Assembly: GCF_000423745.1 (NCBI RefSeq)
Contig: NZ_AUIO01000012.1
Span: 1 to 64,000, forward strand
Source of the DNA: Streptococcus plurextorum DSM 22810
GTDB lineage: Bacteria; Bacillota; Bacilli; Lactobacillales; Streptococcaceae
Reading direction: 5' to 3'
Length of the DNA stretch: 64,000 nt
Each line of letters opens with the position of its first letter. The stretch's first letter is position 1. Made by a program: the position numbers and the translations under genes. Positions 46,936-57,221 of this stretch are shown piece by piece. The notes under the pieces were generated by a model, which saw only the letters and a list, made by a program, of their open reading frames with translations, had not been told where the DNA came from and ran no database searches.

Positions 46936-47657
46936 TTGACTTTAGTCGTCGCAGCATTGTGAAGCTGACTGACTTCTTTTTTATTGAGACGGCGAGCTTC
47001 CCCAGGGCGCAGCCCTGTCAAATCAAGGGTTCCAAATTGCGTTCGAGAAAGTTTGTCAACAATCAAGCCACAAGCTTCAAACATTTTTTTAACTTGATGA
47101 TTGCGCCCTTCATGGATGGTCAATTCGACAACCGAACGGTTCTTATCATTTTCCACCTTGATAATATTATAACGGGCAGGCTTTGTTTTTTTGCCGTCAA
47201 TGACAACCCCCCTTGTCAGCGGGCGCAAATTGTCCTTGGTTGCAATCCCTTTGACACGCGCTAGATAGACCTTGTCAATCTCATTTCTAGGGTGAATCAT
47301 CTTGTCTGTAAAATCACCATCATTAGTTAAAATCAAAACACCTGAAGTGTCCCAATCCAAACGACCAACAGGATAAATCCGTTCCTTAACCTGAGGCAAC
47401 AAATCAACAACCGTGCGACGCCCCTTATCATCTGACACGCTTGAAATAACACCTTTTGGCTTATTTAACAGATAATAGACCTTTTCTTCGTTGTAAATAG
47501 GGCTACCTTCGACTTCAACCTTATCACCTGATTTGACCAAGGTAGCTAATTCACGAACCACTTGACCATTGATGGTAACCAGTCCTTGTTTAATCAACTC
47601 TTCCGCCTTACGACGGCTCGCAACACCTGCATGGGCAATATATTTATTAATTCTCAT
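46932..47657 (-). CDS. rluB: Pseudouridine synthase RluB
   Basis: 241 residues. S4 RNA-binding domain at 1-60 ([22 protein letters not shown]) and RsuA/RluB catalytic motif [17 protein letters not shown] with the Asp nucleophile. Modifies U2605-equivalent of 23S rRNA. Has its own promoter in the gap after scpB. Confidence 0.93.
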   Translation of the reverse strand: MRINKYIAHAGVASRRKAEELIKQGLVTINGQVVRELATLVKSGDKVEVEGSPIYNEEKVYYLLNKPKGVISSVSDDKGRRTVVDLLPQVKERIYPVGRLDWDTSGVLILTNDGDFTDKMIHPRNEIDKVYLARVKGIATKDNLRPLTRGVVIDGKKTKPARYNIIKVENDKNRSVVELTIHEGRNHQVKKMFEACGLIVDKLSRTQFGTLDLTGLRPGEARRLNKKEVSQLHNAATTKVK

Positions 47658-47723
47658 CCTTTATCGGAAAGCCTCGCTCTCCACTCCTTTTCTACTGACT
47701 CACGTCTGTCATTTTGTCCCTCT

Positions 47724-47774
47724 ATTGTAACATGGATTTGAAAAATATCAAAACCGCTAGAAGCAACTAACGGT
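47724..47774 (-). promoter_or_regulatory. scpB terminator and rluB promoter
   Basis: Hairpin ACCGTTAG/CTAGCGGT (47753-47760, 47767-47774, one G-T pair) follows scpB and is succeeded by TTTTGATATTTTT. The same stretch gives the rluB promoter: -35 TTGATA at 47746-47751, 16-base spacer, -10 TACAAT at 47724-47729 with TGT before it. Confidence 0.65.
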
Positions 47775-47786
47775 TAAAATCTTCCA

Positions 47787-48332
47787 CTATTCCCCAAATA
47801 AGGTCGTTTCTTCATCCTGTAGCTGAATATTAGAAACATCTGGCAGGTCTTCTAGACTATTCACCCCCATATAGTCTAGGAAATAATCTGTCGTGACATA
47901 GAGATTAGGGCGACCCAAAACTTCCTTTTTCCCATCTTCTTTAATCAAATCAAAGGCTTGCAGCTTAGCGATAGCTCCACTGGAATTGACCCCGCGAATG
48001 TCATCAACCTCGACACGGGTGATGGGCTGTTTATAGGCAATGATAGATAACACTTCCAAACTAGCCCGAGACAAACTTTGATTGATTGGAGTGCTAGAGT
48101 AAAGGCGCAATAGGTCTGCGTGTTCTTCTTTTGTGACCAGTTTATAAGTCTTTCCAGATTCTAAAAGACAAAGAGCTGATGCCGTGTCTTCCTGATATTT
48201 GGCACTTAATTTTTCTAATTGCTGCATCAGAGCAGAGGCTGGTAGTTGGGTTAGGTCAACCAATTGCTTAAGGTCTAATCCATCTTCTCCTGCTACAAAA
48301 AGCAGGGCTTCAATTTTTGCTAAATGACTCAT
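47787..48332 (-). CDS. scpB: Chromosome segregation and condensation protein ScpB
   Basis: 181 residues. Two winged-helix domains; [28 protein letters not shown] is the family signature. Forms the SMC-ScpA-ScpB complex. Unlike the usual overlapping scpA-scpB pair, it is separated from scpA by 193 bases. AAGGAGC precedes the ATG. Confidence 0.93.
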   Translation of the reverse strand: MSHLAKIEALLFVAGEDGLDLKQLVDLTQLPASALMQQLEKLSAKYQEDTASALCLLESGKTYKLVTKEEHADLLRLYSSTPINQSLSRASLEVLSIIAYKQPITRVEVDDIRGVNSSGAIAKLQAFDLIKEDGKKEVLGRPNLYVTTDYFLDYMGVNSLEDLPDVSNIQLQDEETTLFGE

Positions 48333-48525
48333 TTTGTGCTCCTTAAAAAATCATCTGGATAAATAGCAAAAGACAAAGGAGGCCTTGAACACATCTCATA
48401 AAAATGTCTATCTCGCTAGATCAGCATTCAAAACACCATTTCCAGCTCTGCTATTTAAAAAAATTCCCCGTCATCACAAAAGTCTAAAGGACCTTCTAAT
48501 GGTCTATCAAACAAGCGCGACGGTG
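48333..48525 (-). other. 193-bp spacer between scpA and scpB
   Basis: No frame of note on the minus strand, where stop codons are frequent. It contains GACC-ATTAGA-AGGTC, and an AAGGAGGCC-like word on the plus strand. The spacer may be an inserted small element or remnant. A separate promoter for scpB is not clear. Confidence 0.4.
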
Positions 48526-49239
48526 TCAATGCTCTTCTCCACCTTTGGTCAAAATCACCTCTCCAAAGTTCTCTTTTTGACTGACCGTAACTTTATGAAC
48601 TTTAATGAGCTCAAGAGTCGCTAGAAAGATGGTTATCATTTCTTGCTGATTTTGCGCTTTAATAAAGAGCTCTGATAAGGGCAACTGAGACCTTGTCTCA
48701 AACTCTTGCTCCACCATAAGCATCATATCCTCAATCCGATAGTCATCGCGCGCAATCGTCGTGTGACTACGCCGAATAGCCTCTTGTTTTTTAGCCATAA
48801 TCTGTGAAAATGCTAAAAAGAGATCCACAGTAGTCCTATCATGATTAAGGGTAATATCGTCATAAATGAGCTCTTGCTTGGGCTTTGAAAAATGTTGCGC
48901 CCTGACTTCATGCTGAGTTGCCAACTCTTGACTCAGGAGCTTATACTTACGGTATTCCTCAATCTGACTCAAGAGATCAAACTCAGGATCATCAGCTTCT
49001 GGCTCTGCTTCAACGATTTTGGGAAGGAGCTTTCTGCTTTTAATCAACATGAGCTGACTTGCCATCAGCATATACTCCCCAGCCACCTCCAGTCGCATCG
49101 CTTGAAGAGTGGCTAAATAGGTCAAGTACTGCTCGATAACGTCAACAATGGGGACATCATAAATATCCATCTCATACTTTGATACTAGGTGTAACAAAAG
49201 GTCCAAAGGACCTTCAAAATCTTTTAATTTAATGTCCAT
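48526..49239 (-). CDS. scpA: Chromosome segregation and condensation protein ScpA
   Basis: 237 residues. [19 protein letters not shown] is the kleisin N-terminus; the C-terminal winged helix follows. Bridges the SMC heads. Start overlaps the XerD-like gene by 11 bases. Confidence 0.94.
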   Translation of the reverse strand: MDIKLKDFEGPLDLLLHLVSKYEMDIYDVPIVDVIEQYLTYLATLQAMRLEVAGEYMLMASQLMLIKSRKLLPKIVEAEPEADDPEFDLLSQIEEYRKYKLLSQELATQHEVRAQHFSKPKQELIYDDITLNHDRTTVDLFLAFSQIMAKKQEAIRRSHTTIARDDYRIEDMMLMVEQEFETRSQLPLSELFIKAQNQQEMITIFLATLELIKVHKVTVSQKENFGEVILTKGGEEH

Positions 49240-49981
49240 CTTTATAGTATTTTTCTAGTGTGGCTGTCTTTTTCAAGCCCAATTTCTTAGCCAGACTAAC
49301 AATAGAGGTCCCTTTCTGGCATTCTCGTAAAATAAATTGCTGGCGCAACTTTTGAGCCGTCAAATCTGGAAAACCACAACTGGTCACAAAGGCTGTTAAC
49401 TGAGTAAAAAACCATTGCCTTGAATAAGGCACTCCCAAGCGTTCAAAGAGATAGACTTGATTTTCCTGCCACTTCAGATAAGGTAATAGCCTATCTGATA
49501 GGGGTAAAATTCGAACAGTCCTTGATGTTTTCACTGTCAGCACTTGAAAATTTTTATCAATCTGTGCCGTCTTTAATGCCGCTATTTGACTAGGCGTCAG
49601 ACCTAGTTCCAAAATGAGGAGGGCAATCAGTTGACCTAAGGGGTATTGCATCTCTTGATAGAGCGATTCTAACTCTAAGACTGATTCAGTCTGCTCTTTG
49701 ACGACGGGTCTTTTGACGGGTTTTAATTTATAAAAATGGTCTAAAACTCCCTGCTCATACAAAAAATAAAGAAATTGATTGACACTGGATTCTTTACGTT
49801 TTTGAGCAGTAGCTTTTAAGCTCATCAAGCTCTCCTGATAAAGGCGCAAGCTATGGTCATCAATCTTTCTGCCCACCTGCTGACAGAACTGTTCCAGATC
49901 ATATTGGTAAGATTTTTGCGAATTAAGCGACAGCTTTTTCCCCATCAAAAAAGGGGAAATCTGTGAAGTGTAATCAATCAT
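49229..49981 (-). CDS. XerD-like tyrosine recombinase family protein
   Basis: 250 residues. N-terminal SAM-like domain and C-terminal catalytic-fold region ending [18 protein letters not shown]. The usual HxLR region reads QKLRQQF, so His is replaced by Gln, though Arg and the final Tyr remain. This is the short streptococcal XerD-like family, not the true chromosome dimer recombinase; activity is doubtful. Set between cbpB and scpA. Confidence 0.82.
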   Translation of the reverse strand: MIDYTSQISPFLMGKKLSLNSQKSYQYDLEQFCQQVGRKIDDHSLRLYQESLMSLKATAQKRKESSVNQFLYFLYEQGVLDHFYKLKPVKRPVVKEQTESVLELESLYQEMQYPLGQLIALLILELGLTPSQIAALKTAQIDKNFQVLTVKTSRTVRILPLSDRLLPYLKWQENQVYLFERLGVPYSRQWFFTQLTAFVTSCGFPDLTAQKLRQQFILRECQKGTSIVSLAKKLGLKKTATLEKYYKDGH

Positions 49982-50438
49982 TTGGAGAAATGGTATAATC
50001 CTTTGTGAAATTGTGGAGTAAGCTGTTGATAGCTTTTAAAATGGACTTACGTGTGATGATGCCGACAAAGGTTTGCTGAACATCAACAACAGGTAAAAAA
50101 GGAAACTCGACCAATTTATGAAGCACTTCTGTCACATCCGCATCAATGGAAACTGTCGGAATCTTGCTATTGGTCATGTGAGCAATATCTGTTTGGGCCA
50201 TCTCCCAATCCTGCAAACCTTTTTCAGATTGATAAGCCAGGATATCAGAAATAGAAATTGTTCCAACATACTTTTTGTCTTTAGTGATAATTGGTACGCG
50301 TGAATAGCCATTACTTGCTAGTAATAAAAGGACATGGTCAGCATTATGAGTATCGACAAAAATCGCTACCTGTTCAGCTGGCGTCAAGTAGGTATCGACA
50401 TGCCCTTTTAAAAACAATTCAAATTCTTTTGCAATCAT
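49974..50438 (-). CDS. cbpB: CBS-domain protein CbpB (c-di-AMP-binding type)
   Basis: 154 residues, essentially two CBS motifs (YLTPAEQVAIFVDTHNADHVLLLL and NSKIPTVSIDADVTEVLHKL). Streptococcal and Bacillus relatives bind c-di-AMP and help control the stringent response. Overlaps the XerD-like gene by 8 bases and the phosphodiesterase by 4. Confidence 0.85.
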   Translation of the reverse strand: MIAKEFELFLKGHVDTYLTPAEQVAIFVDTHNADHVLLLLASNGYSRVPIITKDKKYVGTISISDILAYQSEKGLQDWEMAQTDIAHMTNSKIPTVSIDADVTEVLHKLVEFPFLPVVDVQQTFVGIITRKSILKAINSLLHNFTKDYTISPND

Positions 50439-50956
50439 CGTGTAAATTCCTTTGATAATTCTAGGTAGGGTGAGTGATCCATCCGGTAAAAATCAACCAA
50501 AATCAGCTTTTCTGTCACCGTCACCTTCGCATAGAGCTTTTCCATGATAGGGCCGCGCGGTTGACGGACGGATCCTGGGTTGATAAAAACGGTTTTACCA
50601 TTTTGCCAAGCTTCTGCCCGATGTAAATGCCCATATAAACAGATGTCCGCATCAGCCTCCTGAGCAAACAAATCCAAGCGGTCCCACATAAAATTGATCT
50701 GATGCAAATGCCCATGTGTTTGAGCAATGGTTAATCCCGGAAAATGGCTAATGCAAGTTTCTTCATAGTCGCTGTCAAAATCACAGTTGCCACCAACCAC
50801 TGAGATTCCAGACCAAATCGGATCATTGGCTTTTAACTCTGAATCTCCATTATGAAAAATAGCATCAACTTTGCCTTCATAATGTGCCTTGATGTCCTCA
50901 ACAACCTCTCGGTCACCGTGGGAATCACTCATCACTATCACTGTGTATTCAGCCAT
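50435..50956 (-). CDS. YfcE/MJ0936-type metallophosphoesterase
   Basis: 173 residues. [31 protein letters not shown] and LYGHLHRAE are the metal-binding motifs of this family. Hydrolyses phosphodiesters in vitro; cellular substrate unknown. Overlaps rdgB by 19 bases. Confidence 0.9.
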   Translation of the reverse strand: MAEYTVIVMSDSHGDREVVEDIKAHYEGKVDAIFHNGDSELKANDPIWSGISVVGGNCDFDSDYEETCISHFPGLTIAQTHGHLHQINFMWDRLDLFAQEADADICLYGHLHRAEAWQNGKTVFINPGSVRQPRGPIMEKLYAKVTVTEKLILVDFYRMDHSPYLELSKEFTR

Positions 50957-51909
50957 GATGGAAAGACCTCCATGAGTTTTTTGACCGCCTGACCGCGGTG
51001 GGAAATGCTATTTTTTTCTTCAGGTAAGAGTTGAGCTGAGGTACGTCCTGTCTCTCCAACTAAGAAAAGTGGATCATAGCCAAAGCCATGGTCTCCTTTT
51101 GCCTCAAAACCGATATAACCAGGCCATTCTGCTTCAACAACGAGACTTTCTTTTTCAGGATGGGCAACCACTAAGCAGCAATGAAACTGAGCTGAACGGC
51201 GTTCTTGCTCAAAAACCATTCCCAATTCATGCAGCAATTTAAGATTGTTTTTCTCATCAGTGGCATCTGGTCCAGAAAAACGAGCAGACCAGACCCCTGG
51301 AAGACCACCTAAAGCATCTACTTTTAGACCCGAATCATCTGCCAAGACCATCTTACCCGTCAATTGAGCAATGGTTTCAGCTTTAAGGCGGGCATTTTCT
51401 TCAAAGGTCATGCCTGTCTCTTCCACATCTGGAAGCTCTGGATAATCGTTCAGGTTTTGAACCCTTATCCCCATTTTTTCAAAAAGGTTACGAAATTCTT
51501 TAGTCTTCCCTTCATTTTTTGTGGCTATCAGTAATGTCTCTCCAAAATCAGCTCCGCTATTGCCAAAGAAATCCGCCAAAGGGACACCTTCTTGTGGCAG
51601 GTGAACAAAGAGTAGGCGATCATCTTCAGAAACTAATAAGGCCCCACCATGCTGAGTCAATGCGATCGAACGATTGCTAACAGCATTCACGATGTCAATC
51701 ATGAAATTTAGAAAATGAAAGGGTGAGCTTAGTCGAGCGATATGGACTTGCAAACCTTCAATGTTAAGCCCTTCTGTCAATGCTTGAAAATGGCGATGGG
51801 CTTCCTCGTAGGCCTCATCATCACCAAAGCAAGTCATATAGTTAAAAGACTCCCACTTCCCAATAAACCAATTCTGGTCATCTTTATAGTCAAAAATCTT
51901 ATCTGTCAT
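50938..51909 (-). CDS. rdgB: RdgB/HAM1 nucleoside-triphosphate pyrophosphatase with N-terminal extension
   Basis: 323 residues. The HAM1 domain starts at about 127 ([18 protein letters not shown]) and includes [23 protein letters not shown]. It removes ITP and XTP from the nucleotide pool. The first 125 residues are a separate domain of unknown function, seen in streptococcal homologues as I recall. Start overlaps the murI stop by 4 bases. Confidence 0.9.
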   Translation of the reverse strand: MTDKIFDYKDDQNWFIGKWESFNYMTCFGDDEAYEEAHRHFQALTEGLNIEGLQVHIARLSSPFHFLNFMIDIVNAVSNRSIALTQHGGALLVSEDDRLLFVHLPQEGVPLADFFGNSGADFGETLLIATKNEGKTKEFRNLFEKMGIRVQNLNDYPELPDVEETGMTFEENARLKAETIAQLTGKMVLADDSGLKVDALGGLPGVWSARFSGPDATDEKNNLKLLHELGMVFEQERRSAQFHCCLVVAHPEKESLVVEAEWPGYIGFEAKGDHGFGYDPLFLVGETGRTSAQLLPEEKNSISHRGQAVKKLMEVFPSWLNTQ

Positions 51910-52700
51910 AATCTTACATGCTCCACATGAATCTTTTGTCCAAGCCAGTTTTCAGCAATCTCCTGAAAGCTAGCAACGCCTGCAGTGGTAAAAAAGCGGT
52001 TCTCCTGAGTCGTCATGTCGCGACTGCGATTGAGTTGAAAATAATTAAGCAAAACCGATATATCACGGACACATTCAGCTCCACTATCAATCAACTTAAC
52101 CCCACTTCCCATGACATTTTGGATAATCGGTCGTAAAATTGGATAGTGAGTGCACCCCAAGACCAAGGTATCAACCTTACCAACCAAAGGTGCCAAGGTT
52201 TCATAAACCACTTTTTTAGCTAGACTGGACTGTGCTTCATTTGACTCCACGATCGGTACAAATTTTGGACAAGCTAGACTTTCTACCAATAACTGCGGTG
52301 CTAGTTGAGTGATTTTTTCACGATAAATGTCTGATTTGACTGTCATCGGTGTCCCGATAATTCCTATTCTGCCACTGGAGGTTGATTTGATGGCGGCACT
52401 TGCTCCAGGCAAAATAACCCCTATAACAGGAATCTCAAGAGCAGCTTTCACTTCTTCCCAGGCTACTGCAGTCGCCGTGTTGCAAGCAAAAACAATCATC
52501 TTGACGTCTTTGGTCAAGAGAAAGTTAACTAATTCCCAAGTATATTCCCTGATTTGCTCGGCAGGGCGAGGCCCATAAGGCGCTCTAGCAGAATCTCCTA
52601 TATAGACGATTTCCTCGTGAGGTAACTGACGCATGAGCTCTCGCACCACAGTCAAACCACCTACCCCAGAATCTAAAAAACCAATCGGTCGATTATCCAT
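51906..52700 (-). CDS. murI: Glutamate racemase
   Basis: 264 residues. [25 protein letters not shown] and [11 protein letters not shown] hold the two catalytic Cys. Makes D-glutamate for peptidoglycan. First of the overlapping run to yidD. Confidence 0.95.
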   Translation of the reverse strand: MDNRPIGFLDSGVGGLTVVRELMRQLPHEEIVYIGDSARAPYGPRPAEQIREYTWELVNFLLTKDVKMIVFACNTATAVAWEEVKAALEIPVIGVILPGASAAIKSTSSGRIGIIGTPMTVKSDIYREKITQLAPQLLVESLACPKFVPIVESNEAQSSLAKKVVYETLAPLVGKVDTLVLGCTHYPILRPIIQNVMGSGVKLIDSGAECVRDISVLLNYFQLNRSRDMTTQENRFFTTAGVASFQEIAENWLGQKIHVEHVRL

Positions 52701-52767
52701 ACTCTTTATCCCTAACGTCAGCTTTTGTCATGTTTGACACCCATTCAGTTGCCAATCTCTAAACCTA

Positions 52768-52799
52768 AAGAAAGGGAACGGGAATCAACTCCCACTCCC
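52768..52799 (-). terminator. Terminator after the YneF-like gene
   Basis: Stem with arms 52774-52783 and 52790-52799 (two G-T pairs), then TTTCTTT on the minus strand. Confidence 0.75.
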
Positions 52800-52807
52800 T
52801 CTATCTA

Positions 52808-53047
52808 TTATTTTTTCTTTGAAGCTGCTGCTTTTGAGTGTTTGATAATGTTGCGATAAGCTTGTTGAACTTTCGCTTCACTTGGTTTTTGCCCCATTTG
52901 GCTCATCATTTCACGAACAGCATTGACATCCAAACGCGGGTTATCAGCAAAGTCCTTTTCAACTTGTTTGCGTAAAATAAATGCTCCTGCAAACAAACCA
53001 CCAATAAAAGCTGCAAATACTAATAAAATCCAAAGAAATGTATTCAT
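52808..53047 (-). CDS. YneF-family (UPF0154) membrane protein
   Basis: 79 residues. One N-terminal membrane helix ([20 protein letters not shown]) followed by the family core [27 protein letters not shown]. Function unknown. Confidence 0.9.
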   Translation of the reverse strand: MNTFLWILLVFAAFIGGLFAGAFILRKQVEKDFADNPRLDVNAVREMMSQMGQKPSEAKVQQAYRNIIKHSKAAASKKK

Positions 53048-53115
53048 GTTGTGTCCTATTCTCTCTAAATATTTTTACTTCGTTATTATAGCATTTTTCA
53101 GCTTAATTGACAATG

Positions 53116-53140
53116 CAAAAAAGCATCGCAAAGCGATGCT
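53116..53140 (-). terminator. Terminator of lysA
   Basis: AGCATCGC/GCGATGCT with a 3-base loop and six T. Confidence 0.9.
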
Positions 53141-53146
53141 ACAAGA

Positions 53147-54385
53147 TTAAAAGTCAAAACCAGTAATGGTCGCGAAGTAATCTTCTGGCGTTTCTGCGCG
53201 GCGAATCATACGTGCACCACCATCTTCTTGGTAGAGGATTTCTGCTGAACGAAGTCTTGCATTATACTGGTAACCCATTGAGAAGCCATGTGCACCCGTG
53301 TCGTGAATGACAAGAGTATCTCCAATACGAGCCTCTGCAAGTTCACGTTCTTTGGCAAATTTATCATTGTTTTCACAGAGAGAGCCGACCACATCAACAA
53401 CTTCGATGTCCCCATTGGGGTTGGTCATATTAGTAATGTGGTGATAAGAGCCATACATAGCAGGACGCAGCAAATTAACCGCCGAAGCATCAACACCAAC
53501 ATATTTTCTGTAGGTTTCTTTGCGGTGAGCAACTGTTGTCACCAAGAGACCATGAGGGGCTAACATGAAACGGCCAAGTTCTGTAAAAATCTTGATATTG
53601 TCAAGTCCTGCTGGTGTTAGCACTTCCTCATAGACCTGACGTACCCCTTGACCTATCAGAGCGATATCGTTAGGTTCCTGATCCGGATAATAATTAACAC
53701 CGATGCCACCAGAAAGATTGATAAAGCTAAGCTCGATGCCTAAAAGCTCTTTTATCTCAACAGCTAATTCAAAGAGCTGACGAGCAAGTTCTGGATAGTA
53801 AGCATTGGTTACTGTATTTGAAGCCAAGAAAGAATGAATCCCAAATACTTTTACACCTTCTGCTTTTAACTCTTTAAACCCCTGAATAAGCTGTACTTTG
53901 GTCATGCCAAATTTAGATTCTTCTGGATGATCCATAATGTCTGTGCCCAGAGCAAACACACCACCTGGGTTATAACGTAGGGACACTGTTTCAGGCAGAC
54001 CTACAGTATTTTTTACAAAATCAATCATCTCATAGGCATCTAGGTTGATAGTCGCCCCAATTTCCTTGGCATAAGCATACTCGCTTTCAGGAGTATTGTT
54101 TGAGGAGAACATAATGTCTGTAAACCCTAACTTATGACTCATAAGAAGCTCAACTCCTGTCGCACAATCCACACCACAATTTTCCTCTTGTAAAATCTTT
54201 AAAATGGCTGGTGTTGGTGTCGCTTTAACAGCAAAGTATTCCTTAAATCCCTTATTCCAAGCAAAAGCCTTATTTAAAGCTCGTGCTTTTTCGCGAATCC
54301 CTTTTTCATCATAAAGATGAAAAGGAGTGGGAAACTGTGCTGTTATCTTATCCAATTCTTCGGCAGTGATAAATGGTATTTTCAT
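53147..54385 (-). CDS. lysA: Diaminopimelate decarboxylase
   Basis: 412 residues. Fold-III PLP enzyme with FAVKATPTPAIL (Schiff-base lysine), HSFLAS, GGIGVNYYP and the C-terminal HDTGAHGFSMGYQYN. Makes lysine from meso-diaminopimelate. Followed by its own terminator; a stand-alone lysA. Confidence 0.95.
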   Translation of the reverse strand: MKIPFITAEELDKITAQFPTPFHLYDEKGIREKARALNKAFAWNKGFKEYFAVKATPTPAILKILQEENCGVDCATGVELLMSHKLGFTDIMFSSNNTPESEYAYAKEIGATINLDAYEMIDFVKNTVGLPETVSLRYNPGGVFALGTDIMDHPEESKFGMTKVQLIQGFKELKAEGVKVFGIHSFLASNTVTNAYYPELARQLFELAVEIKELLGIELSFINLSGGIGVNYYPDQEPNDIALIGQGVRQVYEEVLTPAGLDNIKIFTELGRFMLAPHGLLVTTVAHRKETYRKYVGVDASAVNLLRPAMYGSYHHITNMTNPNGDIEVVDVVGSLCENNDKFAKERELAEARIGDTLVIHDTGAHGFSMGYQYNARLRSAEILYQEDGGARMIRRAETPEDYFATITGFDF

Positions 54386-54424
54386 AAGCTATCCTCAACT
54401 GTTTAAATATGAAGACTATTGTAA

Positions 54425-54456
54425 CACAAAACTGCCTAACAAGATAGTTAGACAGT
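54425..54456 (-). terminator. Terminator of the Cys-rich hypothetical gene
   Basis: 10-bp stem ACTGTCTAAC/GTTAGGCAGT with a 6-base loop, then TTTTG; overlaps the stop codon at 54448. Confidence 0.8.
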
Positions 54457-54891
54457 CACTTTCTTCACCCATTCCCACCAAATATAATGGTATTCCCTCA
54501 TATAGACCTGATAAAAGGTGCCACACCGCAAGCATTCTACACATACCTGACCATAGACACTGTCATCTGGACCTGGCTCAGCGGATAATTTCTTTAAGAG
54601 ACCCATTTCAATAAAATCTTTAGGATTGTCCACTTCATCAAATAATTGACAGGCGCAACCTTTGGCATCTTGGTAAAATTGTAAGGCTTTGGCGACTTTT
54701 CGATACCTGTGAGTCCTATAGGAGTTTTCCCTGAGTTCATAGTCATTCAATCGTTCATAGGGTTTCAGCACCCAAGCATAAGGCTTGATAATAGCAGGAT
54801 TCTGAACATGATGTGATAGGTAAACAATCACCTCATACCGTTTTTGACGGTCATCGGATAACAATTTTTCTAGGTTTTCAAAATAAGACAC
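54448..54891 (-). CDS. Conserved hypothetical protein with Cys motifs
   Basis: 147 residues from GTG at 54891 (AAAAAGGAAAC upstream); the frame is open 18 codons further, but those lie in the cshA terminator. Motifs GCACQLF and CVECLRCG suggest a metal site near the C-terminus. Aromatic C-terminus (YHYIWWEWVKK). I do not recognise its function. Confidence 0.7.
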   Translation of the reverse strand: MSYFENLEKLLSDDRQKRYEVIVYLSHHVQNPAIIKPYAWVLKPYERLNDYELRENSYRTHRYRKVAKALQFYQDAKGCACQLFDEVDNPKDFIEMGLLKKLSAEPGPDDSVYGQVCVECLRCGTFYQVYMREYHYIWWEWVKKVTV

Positions 54892-54916
54892 GATAGTTTC
54901 CTTTTTGCAGTAATGG

Positions 54917-54940
54917 TAAAAGCACCCTCGTAGGGGTGCA
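54917..54940 (-). terminator. Terminator of cshA
   Basis: GCACCC/GGGTGC with a 6-base loop and TTTTACC, after the cshA stop. Confidence 0.8.
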
Positions 54941-54950
54941 ATCACATGGT

Positions 54951-56561
54951 TTATTCGCCTTTGTGACGGATGGTAAATCCGCTACCAGCATTACTTGATT
55001 TATCAGATTTTTTATGGTCTTGATGACGTTTTGACTTGAGCTTGAAATCACGGTTACCTGATCCGTCATGGATATCGCGATAATCACGACGTTTGCCACC
55101 ACGGCGGTCGCTATCTCGATCATCACGGCGTCTACGGTCACCATCCCGTCCTGAGCGATTACGGTCACGGTTTCCACGAGCGTTTTTCCCAGAATTTTTG
55201 CTGCCATGTCCACCGCCGACATACTTAAATGGCAATGGTTTTTCACGAGCAATCTCAACTTCTGGCAAGGTATCTGGGTCTTGAACCGTTAAGCTAAGAA
55301 TGTACAGCGCCAGTTCTTCAGGACTAAATTCTTGAGATAATTTAAGAGCATCTCCTTTGAACTTTTCAAAGTTGGCACGGATGGTTTCATCCGCAAAGTC
55401 ACGCTCAATTTTCTTAAGAGCAACCTTTTTCTTAGCCTGAAACGCTTCTTCGGCAGTCGGTGGTTTGAGCCCTGTCATGCGTTTTTTAGTGAGGTTTTCA
55501 ATAATAGCTAAATAGCCCATCTCATTTGGCGAGACAAAAGTAATCGATTGACCAGACTTACCAGCACGGCCTGTACGACCGATACGGTGCACATAGCTTT
55601 CTGGGTCTTGGGGGATATCGTAGTTGTAAACGTGAGTCACACCTGAGATATCAAGACCACGCGCAGCAACATCTGTTGCCACCAAAATATCAATTTGATC
55701 ATTTTTGAAATCGCGGATGACACGAAGGCGCTTGTTCTGATCAAGGTCTCCGTGAATCCCTTCTGCACGGAAGCCTCGAAGCTTCAGACCACGCGTCAAC
55801 TCATCCACACGACGTTTGGTACGACCAAAAACAATGGACAATTCAGGCTGATCCACATCCATAAGACGCGTCATGGTATCAAATTTTTCTTGTTCCTTGA
55901 CGCGAATATAAAACTGTTCAACATTGACATTGGTCAACTCTTTTGCCTTGATTTTCACATGTTCAGGCGCCTTCATGAACTGAACACCAATACGTTTGAT
56001 GGCATCTGGCATAGTCGCTGAGAAAAGAAGGGTTTGACGCTCTTCAGGAACTTGACTGATGATCGCTTCAATATCTTCAAGGAATCCCATGTTTAACATT
56101 TCATCAGCTTCATCCAAAATCAAGGTTTCAACATCCTGAAGTTTGAGGGCCTTGCGTTTAATCAAATCAAGAAGACGACCTGGTGTCCCAACAACGATGT
56201 GAGCACCTGACTTAAGGGCTTTAATTTGCTTTTCAATCGATGAACCACCGTAAACGGAGCGCACCTTAACCCCTTTATCACGTCCAAAACGGAAGAGTTC
56301 TTCCTGAGACTGCACTGCTAGCTCACGTGTCGGCGCAATAACCAGTGCTTGAATAGTATTTTCAGCTGTTCTGATTTTATTTAAGGTCGGCAATCCAAAA
56401 GCCGCTGTTTTTCCTGTCCCCGTCTGTGCTTGACCGATGACATCTTTCCCCTCAAGAGCAAGCGGAATGGTTAATTCCTGAATAGGAGACGGTGTCTCAA
56501 AGCCTGCGGCAACGATAGCTGATAAAATATCAGCAGATAGATTAAGTTCTGTAAATTTCAA
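54951..56561 (-). CDS. cshA: DEAD-box RNA helicase CshA
   Basis: 536 residues, TTG start at 56561. Motifs AQTGTGKT, PTRELAVQ, TPGRLLD, DEAD, SAT, HRIGRTGRAGKSG. The C-terminal tail (about 445-536) is rich in Arg, Gly and Asp (RGNRDRNRSGRDGDRRRRDD). Takes part in RNA decay and cold adaptation with RNase J/Y complexes. Confidence 0.94.
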   Translation of the reverse strand: MKFTELNLSADILSAIVAAGFETPSPIQELTIPLALEGKDVIGQAQTGTGKTAAFGLPTLNKIRTAENTIQALVIAPTRELAVQSQEELFRFGRDKGVKVRSVYGGSSIEKQIKALKSGAHIVVGTPGRLLDLIKRKALKLQDVETLILDEADEMLNMGFLEDIEAIISQVPEERQTLLFSATMPDAIKRIGVQFMKAPEHVKIKAKELTNVNVEQFYIRVKEQEKFDTMTRLMDVDQPELSIVFGRTKRRVDELTRGLKLRGFRAEGIHGDLDQNKRLRVIRDFKNDQIDILVATDVAARGLDISGVTHVYNYDIPQDPESYVHRIGRTGRAGKSGQSITFVSPNEMGYLAIIENLTKKRMTGLKPPTAEEAFQAKKKVALKKIERDFADETIRANFEKFKGDALKLSQEFSPEELALYILSLTVQDPDTLPEVEIAREKPLPFKYVGGGHGSKNSGKNARGNRDRNRSGRDGDRRRRDDRDSDRRGGKRRDYRDIHDGSGNRDFKLKSKRHQDHKKSDKSSNAGSGFTIRHKGE

Positions 56562-56728
56562 TGATTTCTCTTTTCTAAAAGGTGGTGCGAAGCCACCTTA
56601 TATGGCTTATTCAGTGTAGACCAATTCTACACAGTGTGTCGCAAAGATTTACAACCCATCTATTGTATCACATTCGTTGCTAAAAAGATAGGAAAGACCT
56701 TCGTAAATCCTATAAACACGTTTTCATA

Positions 56729-56751
56729 CAAAAACGAAGGTTGCCCTTCGT
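56729..56751 (-). terminator. Terminator of the PH-domain gene
   Basis: ACGAAGG/CCTTCGT with a 4-base loop and TTTTTG. Confidence 0.85.
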
Positions 56752-56753
56752 CA

Positions 56754-57137
56754 TTATAGTCTTAAAACTGCCTCGGCTAAAGCTTGTTGAATCTCAACAA
56801 CATTTCGGTCACTATTGAATTGTAAAACTTCCGCCGGTTCTTGAGCGGATGAAATCCAAATCTTTAGTTCCGCATCCAAATCAAAATGTCCAGATGTTTC
56901 TACCGTAAAGCGTGAAATCGAGCGATAGGGAATAGACTTATAGGAGGTTTTCTTTCCTGTCATCCCCTGCTTATCCACTAAAATCAAGCGTTTTTCTGTA
57001 AAGACAATCAAATCACGAACCAAGGCAAAAGCTAAAGTGACCTGTTCCCCTGGAATCAAAATATCCTCTAGTTGACGTTCGATTTTATCATTATCTTTTT
57101 GGGAAGCATTACCCATTAAACCTGAAAATAAGCCCAT
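56754..57137 (-). CDS. Bacterial PH-domain protein (DUF1696-type)
   Basis: 127 residues. RDLIVFTEKRLILVDKQGMTGKKTSYKSIPYRSI is the signature of bacterial pleckstrin-homology domains of the YvbH type. Function unknown; sits alone. Confidence 0.85.
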   Translation of the reverse strand: MGLFSGLMGNASQKDNDKIERQLEDILIPGEQVTLAFALVRDLIVFTEKRLILVDKQGMTGKKTSYKSIPYRSISRFTVETSGHFDLDAELKIWISSAQEPAEVLQFNSDRNVVEIQQALAEAVLRL

Positions 57138-57221
57138 GTAGTTACTCCTTTTACAATTTTCTACTATTTTACCGAAAAATCGATTATAAACAAAGTAAAA
57201 ACTGATGATAGTAAATTGATA

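Noticed and set aside
49229-49981. Mobile-element integrase reading for the XerD-like gene
   Set aside because: It lies in a conserved housekeeping operon, is short, lacks a key His and has no attachment site nearby.
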